Source: Amyelois transitella (lineage: Eukaryota > Arthropoda > Insecta > Lepidoptera > Pyralidae). From it: DNA of 64,000 bases. The position numbers and the translations under genes were made by a program. The DNA is taken from NCBI RefSeq assembly GCF_032362555.1, contig NC_083524.1:5566001-5630000 (forward strand). Reading direction: 5' to 3'. Below are positions 11,502 through 24,680 of the stretch, in pieces. The notes under the pieces are model-generated. The model searched no databases. It was given only the letters and a program-made list of their open reading frames with translations, and had not been told where the DNA came from. Numbering within the stretch: position 1 is the first letter of the stretch; the number at the start of each line of letters is the position of its first letter.

Positions 11502-11610
11502 TATGCTTAGATCTTTAAAAGATCTTTTTTTAATAGATTTACTGATTCAAGAGAAAGGTTTATTTGTATAAATTTTACCCGTATGAAGCAGGGTTATTAT
11601 TCTTTTTATA
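11502..11610 (+). repeat. Right part of the older repeat split by the mariner
   Basis: GTATGCTTAGATCTTTAAAA, then GATTCAAGAGAAAGGTTT and TTTTACCCGTATGAAGC follow the order seen in the unbroken copy at 36990-37152, with a middle piece missing. Confidence 0.6.
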
Positions 11611-13783
11611 AATTAACTATTAACAAGAAACGCATCCATATTTACCAATCCATGTTTCCAGCCATAATAAATTTCTTTACATACCCGGTACATCGTACAA
11701 ATGCAGCTTTGAAAGAATATCTGCCAGGTAAAATGGGATCGCTATGGAAATAAAAAGACCGTCCCAAGGTAGCTTTTAGGGACGTCTCACTCGTTTATAA
11801 TGGATGAGCATTCTCTTAGTGCAACAGTGAGGAATACTGTGTTATTTGAGTATTATGGTAAATAACAGTTTAAAGTGCTAGTGAGAAGAACAATTTAAAA
11901 TAGAAGTTCAGTTTATCTTAATGTTATAAAATAAATTTGTAGTGGCACCAAGCTTTTCACGAATTCCCGAAAATATGTTTTTTTTTTTTAATTTTATACA
12001 GTAGGCAGCTTTGAAATCTCATGATCTCAAGATTAGACTTCGAGAAATTATAAAATACTAGCTTCCGCCTGCGGCTCGGAATACCCTTAATCTTATGTCC
12101 TATTCCTTAATCCAAACTGTATGTGATGAATGGGAAATTATATTTACATCGGATATGTGATCAAACTGGGAAGATGTAACAAATGAACATGGATCTGTTT
12201 ACTTTTTTATTGTTCTTAAATGGTTACAACACAAAATATTTTTTAATGGCAATAATTATCACAGCCATTTCGCCTGCTTCACTTCAATGCCGTCTACAGT
12301 GCAGAACATAGTTGATAGAAGGTAATTGTGTTAAAAAGGTTATGAATAATTCATTGAATACCCCTAACGAGGCGAAGTGTACTCAACTGCGCTGCGCTTC
12401 AAACAATGCAAAATATTATGCGGAATTATTAGAACAAAATGTGGTTCTGTACGTCGTTTGTAGTTAAATTATTCAGTAACGATAACCGTCCTTTTTAAGA
12501 GACTGTTACTTCTGTACTTTTTGTACAATCATCCTCCTGGTGATTGCGTCCCCCCACCCCCCCCCTAACCTCTCTGGAGCAGCCTGGGGTACGCTTATCC
12601 CCATGAACTTTGAGTGGATTCAGTTGGTGCAATTTAAAACCAACATATAATTGACGAAATATATTTGTCCCAAAACCTGTATAACGTTAAAGGACATCTA
12701 TCTTGAGAAACAAAATATCATGTGCCCAAAAGTCTATAATTTACTTGTCTACAAATTCCTCCTCACAAGTTATTAATTTCATCTGACGTATCTACTCTTA
12801 ACCCGCGGACCTCTAAAGGGTTAAAAAAACAAAGATCACTGCACTTACTTCGCCGTCCGCTGTTTGAGTACTTGATGAAAAATGCACTTGTACACAGCAG
12901 AGGGAATTTTTAAACAGCAAATTCAGAGCCAACCCTGTAAACAGGGACGGATTTGTTATATTAATAAAAGGATTAAGGTTTTGAAACTGCAAAAAAGGGT
13001 TGAATATTAATACAATAATTATATAACAAAATATATTCAGTTTTTTTTTTTTGTTTTCGGTGATTAAAATACTGTAAATAATTTAAAAAAATATATTATA
13101 AATCGTTGAGTTAGTCAGACAGAGTCAGAGTAACACAAGTCTCAACCTAACGTCGAGGCTAACTTAGGTATTCTGTGTAATTTATCAAAATAAATAAAAA
13201 AATCAGCATACACTTAGCTTGCTTATTAAATACTAACTTTTTCTCGGGGCTATTTCCATGAGTATTTCCAAAAAACAAGCCTATGAATTTCATAACAATG
13301 AATTATTCATACAAAATTCATATAAAAAAAACAAAACCACACGACTATCGCATTTGAAAAATTGTTTAGTTATTGATGGGTATTCCCTACGGAAGTAACA
13401 ATGCATTTATGTATTAAAATAAATAAAATTGGAATTATTTTCCTTTTCTAGAAAAACAAACTTGAGTGTGTGTACGGCTGAGTCCGACCCCGTGTGTGTT
13501 TTGATTTTTTGATGCCTCGCAGATTTTAATGCAGTTTGTTGATATTTATGAGAGTTCAGCTTCCCCGGCTGTATTGGATTAAAAGGCGGAATGGCGAAGC
13601 AGAAAGTTAACGAACATGACTAATATCGTTGACGTTGCGTAAGGAATACCTAAATATTTAACTGTCACAATTTAGCCGAATACAAAAAAAGTTTGTTTGT
13701 AAACTGTATTTCTATAGAAATGGTTGGAAATTTATAGCAATCTGTTTGTTCTATTAACACTTCATTAAGGCTGTTATCATCAA

Positions 13784-13912
13784 CATACATACATACACAC
13801 TTATGATCACGTCTATATCCCTTGCGGGGTAGACAGAGCCAACAGTCTTGAAAAGACTGATAGGCCACGTTCAGCTGTTTGGCTTAGTGATAGAATTGAG
13901 ATTCAAAAAGTG
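13784..13912 (-). repeat. SINE-A copy, 3' half
   Basis: ACATACATAC tail, then CTATATCCCTTGCGGGGTAG and AGCCAACAGTCTTGAAAAGA in reverse orientation. This copy is little diverged. A small separate piece in the same orientation lies at 14372-14430. Confidence 0.85.
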
Positions 13913-16811
13913 AATGCGAATAGCGAATGTTATCATCAAAATTAGTAAAAAAAAATTTTTGATATGTGATTATTTTCCTGAGGTCAGTAAAAGAAAAAAA
14001 TTTAATCGTCAACCTTTTAACCTTTACAAAAAACGTGACCCATATTGGTTATTGAGACATTCAGAGTATTTTGTACAAAATATAGCAAGTTTCAGTAAAA
14101 ACATGCCGTGTACTGCCGAGTAAGACGTCGGGCGAGTGAGGCTAACTGCCGATATCAAATATTTGTTGGTCGCGAGCGCCGTGCATTATAACGACAGCAT
14201 AGAGGAGATACGCCACAGTTTGTGTTTTATTTGAAACTTTCCAATGTTGTTCAATAGATATTTCCTGCGTGTAATGTAGGTAATAAATGTTTTATCAATA
14301 GAAATTTACAAGTATGTTTAGCTGATTTATATAAACATAACCCAATTATGGTATTAAAATTTGTATGAGTCATAGGGAGACAGGTTGCTAGCCCATCGCC
14401 TGAATGAAGAATCCCATGTTTGTAAACTTTTGTTTTGACGCAGTCTGCGCAGTAAAGTAAACCGCTGGCACACACTTGCTTTTAACCGACTTCAATAAAA
14501 GAAAGAGGTTTTCATTTTCTTCGCATCAGTTTACAAACACAAATAATGAAAATATTGCTAGCCAGAACTTTATATGGACCGTGCACTTCAATACAATATA
14601 AGGCTAAATGGCCAAAAGTATAGCCATAGATTTTGCAAATTTTCCAGTAAGACGACTAAGATTTTCACAAATAAAGGAAGGCATATATTAAGAAAGCTTT
14701 GGCATCAAAATCTGTCCAGTATTTATTGAGTTTATATTGACTCAAATATTAGTTTGGAAAACGACATGTAGCGTATCCATACAAATCCTTACATTAAAAA
14801 CAGTGCATGTTCACAAAATGTAAACCGTGTGCCAGGAGCAGGCGAGCTGGTGCGAATTTTTACTTATTTACATTCAGGGAACCGGGAACAAACGGGGTAC
14901 GTGATGGGAAAACCGCAAAGGAAATATCTAGAACATACTACATACACTTTTTGTTTGGTCAGTATTTTATCCTTCTGTCGTCTTTTTATTGCCGAGCGTG
15001 TACTGGGTATTATTTTTTCTGCATGTAAATGAATACTGTTGTATTTTGAAAGAAAATAATATAACAAAAAAAAAATAAAACCTTTGAAACCGACAAAGAT
15101 TTTGGGTCTGAGACGCACCGGTTCTTGCATGTCACATTTAACCGTTTTTGCTGACAAAGGAGTCATTAAATCGTTAAAAAAGTTTAAAATATCAAAATCA
15201 AAGATCCTTCTATCTATCTAATATATAAAAGAGGACACAGGCTGATTTATATTAACAGCCGTATCAACACAGCACAGCAGAAACCAGTCTGAAGATTTAA
15301 ACTGAGTACTTCCAAGCTGTCTGTTAGGGTGCCTAAGAAAGGATTCTCCAAAATTCCTACGACAATAGAAATTAACGTAGGAATTAGACGTAGAATTATC
15401 TTGTTAGGTATATGGGTATTATTATATCTTATTGTGCAAGTTAGCATAAAAGAATTATTGAAGTCCATAGCACTTAAACGCAGTCCTCGCAAGTTGTGGC
15501 ATTATCGCCGGCGATGCTATTAAAACTTTAGCGCCTTTGATAATTTTAGTTGGTTTTACTGTCCGTATGTCTGCCAGGTGCAGGCCGAGTGATTTTAGAT
15601 ATTAATGGGAACTAACCCAATAAAGTCTTTTAAGTATTGGTAAAGGTGAGAATTCTATTGTTTTTCTATTGATAATTGTTTTCGAAAATATATTTTTAGT
15701 GTGCCGTTCCAATTGGTGAGAAATCAAGCGATATTGTTATATCTGTATAATATGGCATTTGATGAGACTGAAAAATTATTTAATGTAGTAATTTGATAGA
15801 TATAATATTATTAAAGTAAAACCAGCGCCACACACCCACACACGCCCACGCACACTAAACTTTTTACTAGTGCTGATTCCTGACTGCTAAAAAGTGTTGT
15901 ATTAGTTTAGATTTATCATAAAAATTTCACTTTATTTGTTTTTTTTTCTTTCGTTTACGGTATGACAATAATGTAACTGAAAATCGGAAGAAGCCTGACT
16001 CCCACACCACAGGGAAACCTTCAATGGGAGCCAGCACAACAAACTTTTGTAACCTCATACTGAATAAACGATATTTGTATTGGATTGTTAGAAACTTAAC
16101 CCAGCATTCAACCTGGAACCCTCAATCTAGGACCAAGATCATTACCTCCTCCTACTTCTAAGTCAGTCGCATGAAGATTTAATCTTGACCCTGCATATTC
16201 AATATGCAAATCCTGTAGGTATCCAAATAGTTCAGATCAAAATTAATAGGGTCACAGAGGTCGACAAAGCTTAACTACAAAAATACAGTACAATAAAACA
16301 CAGAGCAGCCCTCGAATTTAAATAAGACGAAAATTACTCTGTTACATTAATCTGTATTCAGTTTTAAGCAGGCCGATTAGTCTTTGCGCCGCAGCGAAAA
16401 ATGAAGAAGAAAAAAGACTAAGTGCTTTTAGTTTAAGTGGATTTGGCAGAGGCCGGGCTATCTCCCGTAGTGAATCACTTTATACTGGCGTGAACCGGTT
16501 AGAGCCGGTTATATCCAGAAATTAAATAGACGAATTATGGCAGTTGAGTGGGTGCTTTTGTCATACCTACTTAATTTTATTTCTTTTAGTTTTACGCTGA
16601 TCTTCCTGCTGTCATTTTCTCATAAAAATAACGTTTTTGTACATAAAAAGCTTTTTGTCACATAACCTATGTCACCAGATTGGTTGTTAGGTGATCTCTA
16701 GTTTAACAAAGCCTTATTGTATGTACAAAAAAACTATCTTTAAATCTAAATGTGATGATGATGTTGACTTTATGATGATTTAATTAAATTTCTTTTAATT
16801 TTTTTACGAGA

Positions 16812-17010
16812 AGAGAAATGACTAAGGGAAGGCTAATAAACTTGGGATTCCTCATGTAGAAGGTGAGCTTGCAAACTGTCATTATTTCATTCTCAATGCT
16901 ACTATTTAGCCATAAGCTATACGTGGCCTTTTCACTATTTTCAAGACTGTAGGCTTTGTCTACCCAGCAAGGGATATAGACGTGACTATATGTACGTATG
17001 TATTAAGATC
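16812..17010 (+). repeat. SINE-A copy, head missing
   Basis: ATGACTAAGGGAAGGCTAAT to GATATAGACGTGACTATATG and a short TATG-like tail; diverged. A still more decayed piece follows at 17506-17615. Confidence 0.75.
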
Positions 17011-18477
17011 GAAAATTTAATACACCTTCTGGTATATTTTAATAATATAAAGTAAGTATTTCATTACTCAAACAGAGCAAAGTACGGATTATGATGAACT
17101 GGTTTCACAAAGACGGGATTGGCTGTAAGAATACTGCATAAAGTAATCCGCTCCGGAAAGACTAGGTCTAGAGAATATTAATACTGGGTTTATCTATATT
17201 AATGCGAGACTGTTGCTTCGCTTCACCTGGATTCTGTAAGACTCTTTTTAAGACACCTTTACACAGTATAATTTTGTGGTTGTTTTCCTTCTTCTTCCTG
17301 TTGGCGTTTATCACGGTTATATGTTCAACTCTCTGGACAGGAGCTCGAGGTACGCCTTCGACCATGGTCCTGGAATGGGTATGTCAGGTTTAACAGGAAA
17401 AGAATCTGGCCTGACCTCCGCTAAATTTGCAGGAGAACCTAGCTTTACTTTAGATTAGTTACACACCAGTTACCTGAATGTGCAATTTTATCGCGCATAT
17501 TGTAAAGGTCAACCAAAGGGGAAGGCTTGATTTTGGCGATGGACTAGCAACCTGTCACTCACTATCTAAATCTAAATCCCATCACTATGCCATCCAGCAT
17601 TCTTTTCGAAACTAAAGAATGTTTGCAAAGGACGCAAATGCTGAATACTTATTCATTCACCATATTTGATTGAAGATCAAAATATTTATAATTTTTTGTG
17701 GGAAATTTAGAACATCCCAGATAACTCAATAATTGTTACCTACATCTTTTGGTGCACTACGCTTTTTGTACTGCTTCCAAAGCGTCGGTGCTGAAGAAGC
17801 GGTAACCAACAGCACTGCAGCATTATCTTCGACAATGACAAATTCACAATAATACAGACCTAGAATTAGAAATGTTGATGCATGATGAATGAAAAAGACG
17901 AAAGAATACATTTTTTTTTATTATGATATACCTACCTTTTACAATCTTTACAAGGTTCCTACGCCAAGCTCAAGCCAGAGTTCTTGTCATCCAGGTACCT
18001 ATTCATCAGTCCTACGAGTATAATAAACCTTCTCATACTTTTTTTTACATACTCTTCCATCACACATAAATAAACTCTTTTCCTAAGAATTAAACATTGG
18101 AAGAGCGTGTAAAACTGCCTTAAAAGCCTTCAGTGTACACCTCGTGGCATGTCAAAGTGCACTAAGACCCGCTCTATAACAGAACTAGGATTATGATAAT
18201 GAGAGGACTCTGAGCGGATCGCAACAATTTCAGTGGATCTCTTAAAGATCGGGGTTCGTAGCATTCAGTCGGAGATTTTAATTAGCAATATGAACATTGG
18301 AAGGTATTAATAAAATGATTTGTAAAATTTCTTGACGTTCGTTTTTATTTAAGAGAAATAATGTTATTATATTTGCGAGTTGAACATGGGAGTGTAGGTT
18401 GGATTTTAAATACTTAATATACTTACTTGGCTGCTTTAAAAAAAATAAATGGAACAAAATGAGTCTCAGCTATACCT

Positions 18478-18690
18478 TCTTCTACCTCCTCGCTATAGAC
18501 TCTGTTACATCCTCACCACTCTGGAGACGAGCCCTGGGTAAGCCTTGACCATGGATCTTGGATTGAGTGAGTCTCACCGTATCAGAATCGGTTAGTATTC
18601 TAACATTTAAAAAAGTCATCGGTACATGCCAATGTATTATTTTGATGGGAGGATAAAAAATCCTCCAATTAAAATAATACATGCATTCCC
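18478..18690 (-). repeat. SINE-B (tRNA-like family) copy
   Basis: Shares TCTGGAGACGAGCCCTGGGT, ACCATGGATCTTGGATTG and TCGGTTAGTATTC with the better copy at 62355-62690. The tRNA-like head is lost. I call this second family SINE-B. Confidence 0.65.
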
Positions 18691-18767
18691 CATTTCAAAA
18701 ACCAATGTTTTTGTTTTACTTACATTCAGCTTCTTCTTTCTTATTCAATACATACAGCTCCATACAT

Positions 18768-18965
18768 ACAGTTTACCATCTTCTGTAACTCTTCGGCTGA
18801 CGACGCCAGTATAACGTAAGCATCGGCATATAGAAGACATTTGACGAGTAACTGTTTTATCCTTAATCTACATTCAGACTCTCAAATTTGTCGTACAACT
18901 ATCCATAAATAGGTTGAACAGCCACGGTGACACAACACATGCTCGGCTTACGATTTTCTCTATTT
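18768..18965 (-). mobile_element. LINE reverse transcriptase fragment
   Basis: The minus strand can be read as CVVSPWLFNLFMDSC and, further on in another frame, KCLLYADAYVILASSAEELQ. These are the GCxxSPxLFNxxM and YADD regions of a non-LTR reverse transcriptase. The catalytic YADD reads YADA here, and an in-frame stop and a frame change separate the two parts, so it is a dead fragment. It probably belongs to the same family as the 3'-end pieces at 19836, 49495 and 58103, since moth LINEs with this type of RT end in a GRP..YLDQI block. Confidence 0.7.
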
Positions 18966-19835
18966 TAAACGGTTCCATGAACAGAAGGGGAAATGAATGG
19001 GGATATATATATTTTTAATTTATATTATATATATGTATATTTTTTGTTCTACACGCGGGCAGATCCTGCTGTGTATACAGTCTTGGAGCTTTGGGCGTAC
19101 TTTAGTTTTAAAATATCGAGTATCACCACAGACCTAGTAACCTACCGTCGAAATCTGAATACTTATTCAGATTTACGTGTGACCTACGTAGGTATTATTC
19201 ATGAATTCAGTTTGTAGCGCCCCTTTAGCAACTATAATCGCCTTATCGCCTACCACTTCACTTTATGAATTTTTCAACGCAACATTCAGCATCTGACCTG
19301 CATTGTGAAATTCACATAAAAATAATGAATTGCTAGTATATTCTCATCTTGGCATGTTGTACAAGTATGATTTATTGTTTTATAGACGAAAAGGTCGAAC
19401 ATTTAATAAGCTACTCTACTGGTTTTGACTTTAGGCAAATTATATGCCAGCGCATGTAAGTATAACCAAAATGCACATGTTGCCTTCAGCAAACTCTGAA
19501 TTTTATACCCAACAGCTTAGAATGGGAATGCGCTATTCTGCGAGAGAAAACTAAAGTTGGTTTAGTTATTTGCTCGTTCATTTAATAAGATTAACGTTTC
19601 AGTATCACCAAGGTTTAGTAGAAATTAAACTCTGAAAAAGTGTTGCGAATAGTCGAAGCGCCAAAAGTCCGCAGATGTTAACAAATAAATATAAATTGTT
19701 GTTGCGCGACACATCGCAGTGCAGATGCATGTGTAAATGCGCTTTGTTCATGAGTGACGACCTAGTTGCGCCTATGAATGTTCATTTCAATTTTTTCCAC
19801 TTCTCTACAAACATATTTTTAGTACCTGAAACCGA

Positions 19836-19945
19836 CGAACTTGCATGAGAGATTTATGAATGTGGATGAAGCGAAAGAAGTATGCAGGGATCGTGGCAAA
19901 AGGAAAATGTAGTCTTTGCCTTTACCCCTCCGGGAAAAAGTAACC
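19836..19945 (+). mobile_element. LINE 3'-end fragment
   Basis: Reads FMNVDEAKEVCRDRGK and then CTTTACCCCTCCGGGAAAAA, the same block as in the minus-strand copies at 49495-49700 and 58103-58345. Confidence 0.65.
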
Positions 19946-20300
19946 ATTAATACCATTGCTCGCTCTGGGTTTTTTTTTGCTTTTGCATCCTATGAGTCAT
20001 TCGTATCATATTACATTGGTTGACAATCTTGCGCTAGTTACAACCCTGTGAGAGTCTGCATTTTTACACTAAATGTGACACACATCTTTTACTGATTATT
20101 ACGGTCTAATCCCACATACTCGTAGAAATATATTAACCAATATTTTTACTATAAAAATGTGAGAATACTTGCTGATGTAAAATTGTTTCGCTTCTCCTAG
20201 AACGTTTGCGACAACAATATACTCTGTACCTACGCTAGGTTTAGCAAAAAATTGTAAAAGACGCTAGTTTAAATAATATATCTAAACTTTGCAGTCGGAT

Positions 20301-20564
20301 ATCCCGCACTGATGATAATGTAAATAGATTTCAGTTATGGAAATTCATAGAACTAAATTCGAATAACTATAAGTATTATGACGCTTTGCTGGATAGAGTA
20401 GTCTATGCTTCTTCTTATAAGCTCTATCGACGAGCACGGATATTATAATATAATGTTTGCTTCTCTCCTCCTGTTACGTCAGCGACAGCCCTGCGCCAGC
20501 GCGTATATCACGGCACAACACAATCTTTCACCGGTTAGTGCCGCCGTAAATCCCGCACTGATGA
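20301..20564 (+). repeat. 15-bp direct repeat flanking a 234-bp segment
   Basis: ATCCCGCACTGATGA occurs at 20301-20315 and 20550-20564. The stretch between and just after (to about 20630) is GC-richer than its surroundings, with several CGCC and CGCA motifs. No open frame explains it. Confidence 0.5.
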
Positions 20565-21007
20565 AAGTGCGGAATTAACTGCCCGTGCCGCACCGCACTG
20601 CGCCGCTTTTTCCTATTTTGTTTCGCTATATTTTCTTTGTTGTTTAGAGAAAATATCATGTGAGAATGTTAAAAAAAAAGAAATATTCTTTTATTATTTG
20701 CCGGTTACTTCTTAAAGTATGATTTTGTTTAATTTTTACTGGTCATTAAAGATAATTACTTATTTCAAACAATTGCCTAATCGCTTATCAAGAATTGATT
20801 ATTATTCTCTTTAATATCTACACCGTTATGACCCTTTTCCCATACGACGTACATATATACCTTGTACACGTCATTCAGTGTAAAAACTTTAGAGTACATA
20901 CATTAGCTAAATGTACGATTTCTTACACTTAAGTAATAATTATAAATTTTAATTTATTTTATTAATTTATGTTTGGACTGGCAAGGATTAAATCCGTACT
21001 AGACTCT

Positions 21008-21079
21008 GTTTTCATGAAATGGAACGTGCCCTTTGGTGTTGAGCAAAACACTAGACGGCACGTTCCGTTTGCATTAAAC
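21008..21079 (+). ncRNA. Pre-miRNA-like hairpin (candidate)
   Basis: A near-symmetric 72-base hairpin. The perfect stem GGAACGTGCC (21021-21030) pairs with GGCACGTTCC (21057-21066). Next comes a 5/5 internal loop, then GTGTT pairing with AACAC and a six-base loop. The arm extends outward with GTTT pairing AAAC and AAA pairing TTT. Length and form fit an insect miRNA precursor, but expression cannot be judged, and a small inverted-repeat transposon is an alternative. Confidence 0.3.
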
Positions 21080-23695
21080 AAAACCTTTTAAAAATATCAA
21101 AACCATGGTTTTCCAGTCGTTTTTTTAAATAAAAGCTTGGTCAGTAAAATAAAAATATCCGTTAAAAATATGATACTGAATCGTTAAATACTCACCGATT
21201 TACTTTATAAAAATGGGATGCAACCCCTGTCACTATTTGGTTCTCAAATCCATCATTAGGCCATAGAGCTGAATGTAGTCTCAGTGATTTTGAAACTATT
21301 GGCTTTGTCTAATCCGTAAGGAATAAAGTTGTTATATATACTAGAGTACGCCCGCGGCCCCGCCCGCGTAAAACGTAAAATCCTGCTAACCTATTTTCAG
21401 ATATCACATTGGTCAACATAATGGATTAACTTCTTACTCAAGTATAAAGAATGAAAGAATATAAGACGATATTTGTCTTGTCAAAGTAAGTGAATAAACT
21501 CCCAGAAAAGAAAAAACTTCTTGACTAAAAACTACTCAAGACTAAATTCGGAAATTTTTAGTGCACATTCTAGGAACCTTCAGTCAATCATTGTCCTTTT
21601 TTATATATTTGGATAACTTCAAAAAATCCAAATGTACTCGTATCATCAAAAAAGCTATTTGGCGCAACGTCCATTCCTAACAGTGCATTCATAATTTGGG
21701 GCAGGTGGTGGATCCGTACATTTTACAAGTTTAATAAAACAGGTGCAGCCGACGTGAGCGATGTAGGCGGCTATTTTCAGTGGACTGAAATAAAATATCT
21801 CTTATGCTAGGCTAGGCGCCATTTTTTTTTATATACCTAGATCGGGCTGTCTATTTAAACGGCGGTTCAACTCTTGGATCGTCAAACTCACACACACATG
21901 TCTATTTTTATACGTAACGGGGTAGACAGATAGATAATAGTTACAAGAATCAAAGGCTACGCTTATCCGGAGGAATAAATGATAGAATAGAACGTGACAG
22001 TTGGCTACGAATACCCCATTACCTTAAACAAAATACAATAATTTATTACATTTATTATAAAGTACAATATCAACCGATATCAATCAGATAAATTGCGAGT
22101 CGAAAATCAATTTGCCATGACTAATACGATCCTGATTGATTCTTCACAAAGGGAAGGGCTTAATTGAAAACTGGAATTGTCATCAAAAGTGAATTACATT
22201 GGATACTTATAAGTATATATATCCATTCAGATCATATAGATTGAGCTAGCCCCAAAGTTAGTCGAGACCTGTGTTTCTGGATATATGGGATATATTTCTT
22301 CTTCTTAAGGGAAAGTTAATATATTGCTAAAAAAAATAACTACATAAAATAATAAATAAGCAAATAAATATATATTTTAACTATACTAATAATAAAACTT
22401 TCAAATTAAAAAAAAATTAAATTCCTGAACTAAAAAAAATATTTAAAATTTGACGGGCCATCTTCTTTGTCCAAGCATTAGTGACCTACTTGATTGGTTG
22501 AAGTCTGAATATTCACGTGGCCTCAAAATCTTTCCCTCACCTTAAGAATTAGCACTCAAATTTATAGGAAAAAAAGGTACATGGTCGAGGAAGTATTTGA
22601 ATCTCCGTGCATAGCACACCTTATTTTTACTTGACCACAGATGCTGGTTGTCGGGGTCATTATGGGATACTAACTAAAAGTACTATACTTACTACTGTAC
22701 TTATAGAAGTCAGTGACAGACTCAGAACTAAGTCACTACCGAAATACAGTCCAGTGACACTTTAGATTAGCTTAATAGTTAGCACCGAATCAAGTATCAA
22801 ATAAGTCAATAGTCTTGAACATCAGAACATTGGGGAACTTGCCGTCAACTTAGTTCCTACTGCAAAGACCGACTTCCTGGTGAAACCTAATTGGGTACCA
22901 ACTTTAGTCAATTCTAGGTTCTACTTTGTATTTAGGTATCGAGCGTTGGCGGTAGAATGGTTAAGGCAACCGATTTCAAAATGATGTCTACACAGTTTCA
23001 AATCGATCGGCCATATATGTCCCAATAACTCTTTTCTTAGTTATGGGCGTACAATAATTTAATTACTTACCAATGCTTTTGTGAGGTGAGGTTACTTGCA
23101 CAATATTATACATTCAGGTAAGTGTATATTGTTTGTTAATATGGATTAAGTTGCAAAGGTTTCTGAGGATTCTTTCTCAAAAACGTCTGATTTTCTATAG
23201 ATGTACCTGCTTAATAAAAAATGTTTTTTTCGTCTCTTTGTCAGATATGTTTTGAATAAATTAATTATTACTGCAATTGATACATTCACAAATTACTCAT
23301 TGTCAAAATCGCTACAATCCAGAAATTCAAAAAGCGAAATAAAACTGAAAACAAGGTTTCAGTTATTTTCGCTGTCATGTCACATCTGATCATTAACCAA
23401 AACAAGGCATGCTGTATTTTAAATGAATGTATAAACATGTTCCGAAATATGAACAAGTCACAATATTTTTATTTAATTGAATTTTCACAGAGTTAAAATG
23501 TGTTTCAGTGTTTTATGTAACTTAAATTGATACTAACCGTAACTTAGGAAGGTGTCACAAAAAGTTAAATATTAGATGAAAATGCAGTCAAAAATATTGT
23601 CTGATTATTGAAAAAGAGATAATCTGACACTATTTAGCTCTATTTTATAAACATCTTGCATCCCAACTGGTGATAAAAAAATTCATCGTCATAAA
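21080..23695. other. Gene-free spacer with old repeats
   Basis: Decayed SINE-A at 21213-21338 (plus) and 21890-22018 (minus), a CCCGCGTAAAACG repeat at about 21340-21430, and tRNA-like SINE pieces at 22455-22640 (minus) and 22944-23030 (plus). No exon seen. Confidence 0.45.
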
Positions 23696-23699
23696 ATAC

Positions 23700-23955
23700 T
23701 GTAGCGGGAGCGATGATTCGGCTCGACCGCCACCAAAGGGAAGATCTTCCGCCAGGCTAGGTGTTATGCCTGGGGAACCGCGGCTCCGACGATGTTGTGT
23801 CGGAGGTTGTATATATAGCTCCAATCCGTGAAATCTCTGAAATCGAGATTTGGGTTCTTCGCTGCTATTGGCTGAGCGAGTCGATTTCTTCGAGATGATT
23901 GACAGTTGTTGTGTGATTTGATGTTGTTGACGAGTGGCGTAGAGATGTCGCCACA
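23700..23955 (-). repeat. LTR of the TRIM element (3' LTR on the minus strand)
   Basis: 256 bp, identical by eye to 24425-24680. Preceded on the minus strand by a polypurine tract with seven G (23970-23956). Confidence 0.88.
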
Positions 23956-24405
23956 GTACTCCCCCCCAAGACCGGAGGTCTGAAGTCTTGATCTTGCTGT
24001 GCAATCTGTGCTTCAGTAGCTTGCAAGTGCCAGTTGTCTTCCAGTGAGTCGGAAGTTGCTCGAAGTCCTAGTGAGTCAGGAGTGAGCCGTTGCGTTGCTC
24101 GTAGTCTGCGGTGAGTCGAGACAGTAGAGCGAAGTCGACTTGTTAGCGCCGGGAGAAATCGTGCAGAGCTGCCACGCTGGAGAGAAGAGCGGCCGTCGAA
24201 GAGATCCAGGCGTGGGCTGCGGTAGATGCGTCGGTCGCTGAAGTCGAAGAGAGTGAGTGCGGGTGGAGACAGGACCAGGAAGCTCGTTGCGTTGGCTGCG
24301 ATGGACCTGCTGCGATACCCAGTTGCTGGCTTGCTGTGAGACTGCTTGCAGAGTGAGAGGAGTGATGATGGTAAGGATTGGAGTTGATGAAGAAGGTTGC
24401 TTTCA

Positions 24406-24423
24406 ATCACGTCGGGGTCACCA
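24406..24423 (-). other. Primer-binding site of the TRIM, complementary to tRNA-Trp
   Basis: The minus strand reads TGGTGACCCCGACGTGAT one base after the 5' LTR. It is complementary to the 3' end of animal tRNA-Trp (ATCACGTCGGGGTCA plus CCA) over all 18 bases as I recall that tRNA. Confidence 0.75.
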
Positions 24424-24424
24424 A

Positions 24425-24680
24425 TGTAGCGGGAGCGATGATTCGGCTCGACCGCCACCAAAGGGAAGATCTTCCGCCAGGCTAGGTGTTATGCCTGGGG
24501 AACCGCGGCTCCGACGATGTTGTGTCGGAGGTTGTATATATAGCTCCAATCCGTGAAATCTCTGAAATCGAGATTTGGGTTCTTCGCTGCTATTGGCTGA
24601 GCGAGTCGATTTCTTCGAGATGATTGACAGTTGTTGTGTGATTTGATGTTGTTGACGAGTGGCGTAGAGATGTCGCCACA
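24425..24680 (-). repeat. LTR of the TRIM element (5' LTR on the minus strand)
   Basis: 256 bp. Contains a TATA-like CTATATATAC on the minus strand that could act as the LTR promoter. Confidence 0.88.

Larger units (their letters stand above)
11611..20295. other. Gene-free spacer with old repeats
   Basis: No gene recognised. Besides the SINE-A and LINE pieces listed separately, it has a repeat fragment starting ACTAGCTTCCGCCTGCGGCT near 12057, tRNA-like SINE pieces at about 12520-12620, 16110-16240 and 17283-17490, and an old repeat at about 15220-15530 (TCTCCAAAATTCCTACG block). Confidence 0.45.

Noticed and set aside
22944-23030. Possible tRNA gene on the plus strand
   Set aside because: It has A-box-like and B-box-like parts but no acceptor pairing; it fits the head of a tRNA-derived SINE.
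23865-24461. 198-codon open frame across the TRIM element
   Set aside because: It runs through both LTR and internal DNA, is rich in Ser, Arg and Leu without any gag or pol motif, and begins at the primer-site region. It looks like an open frame by composition, not a gene.
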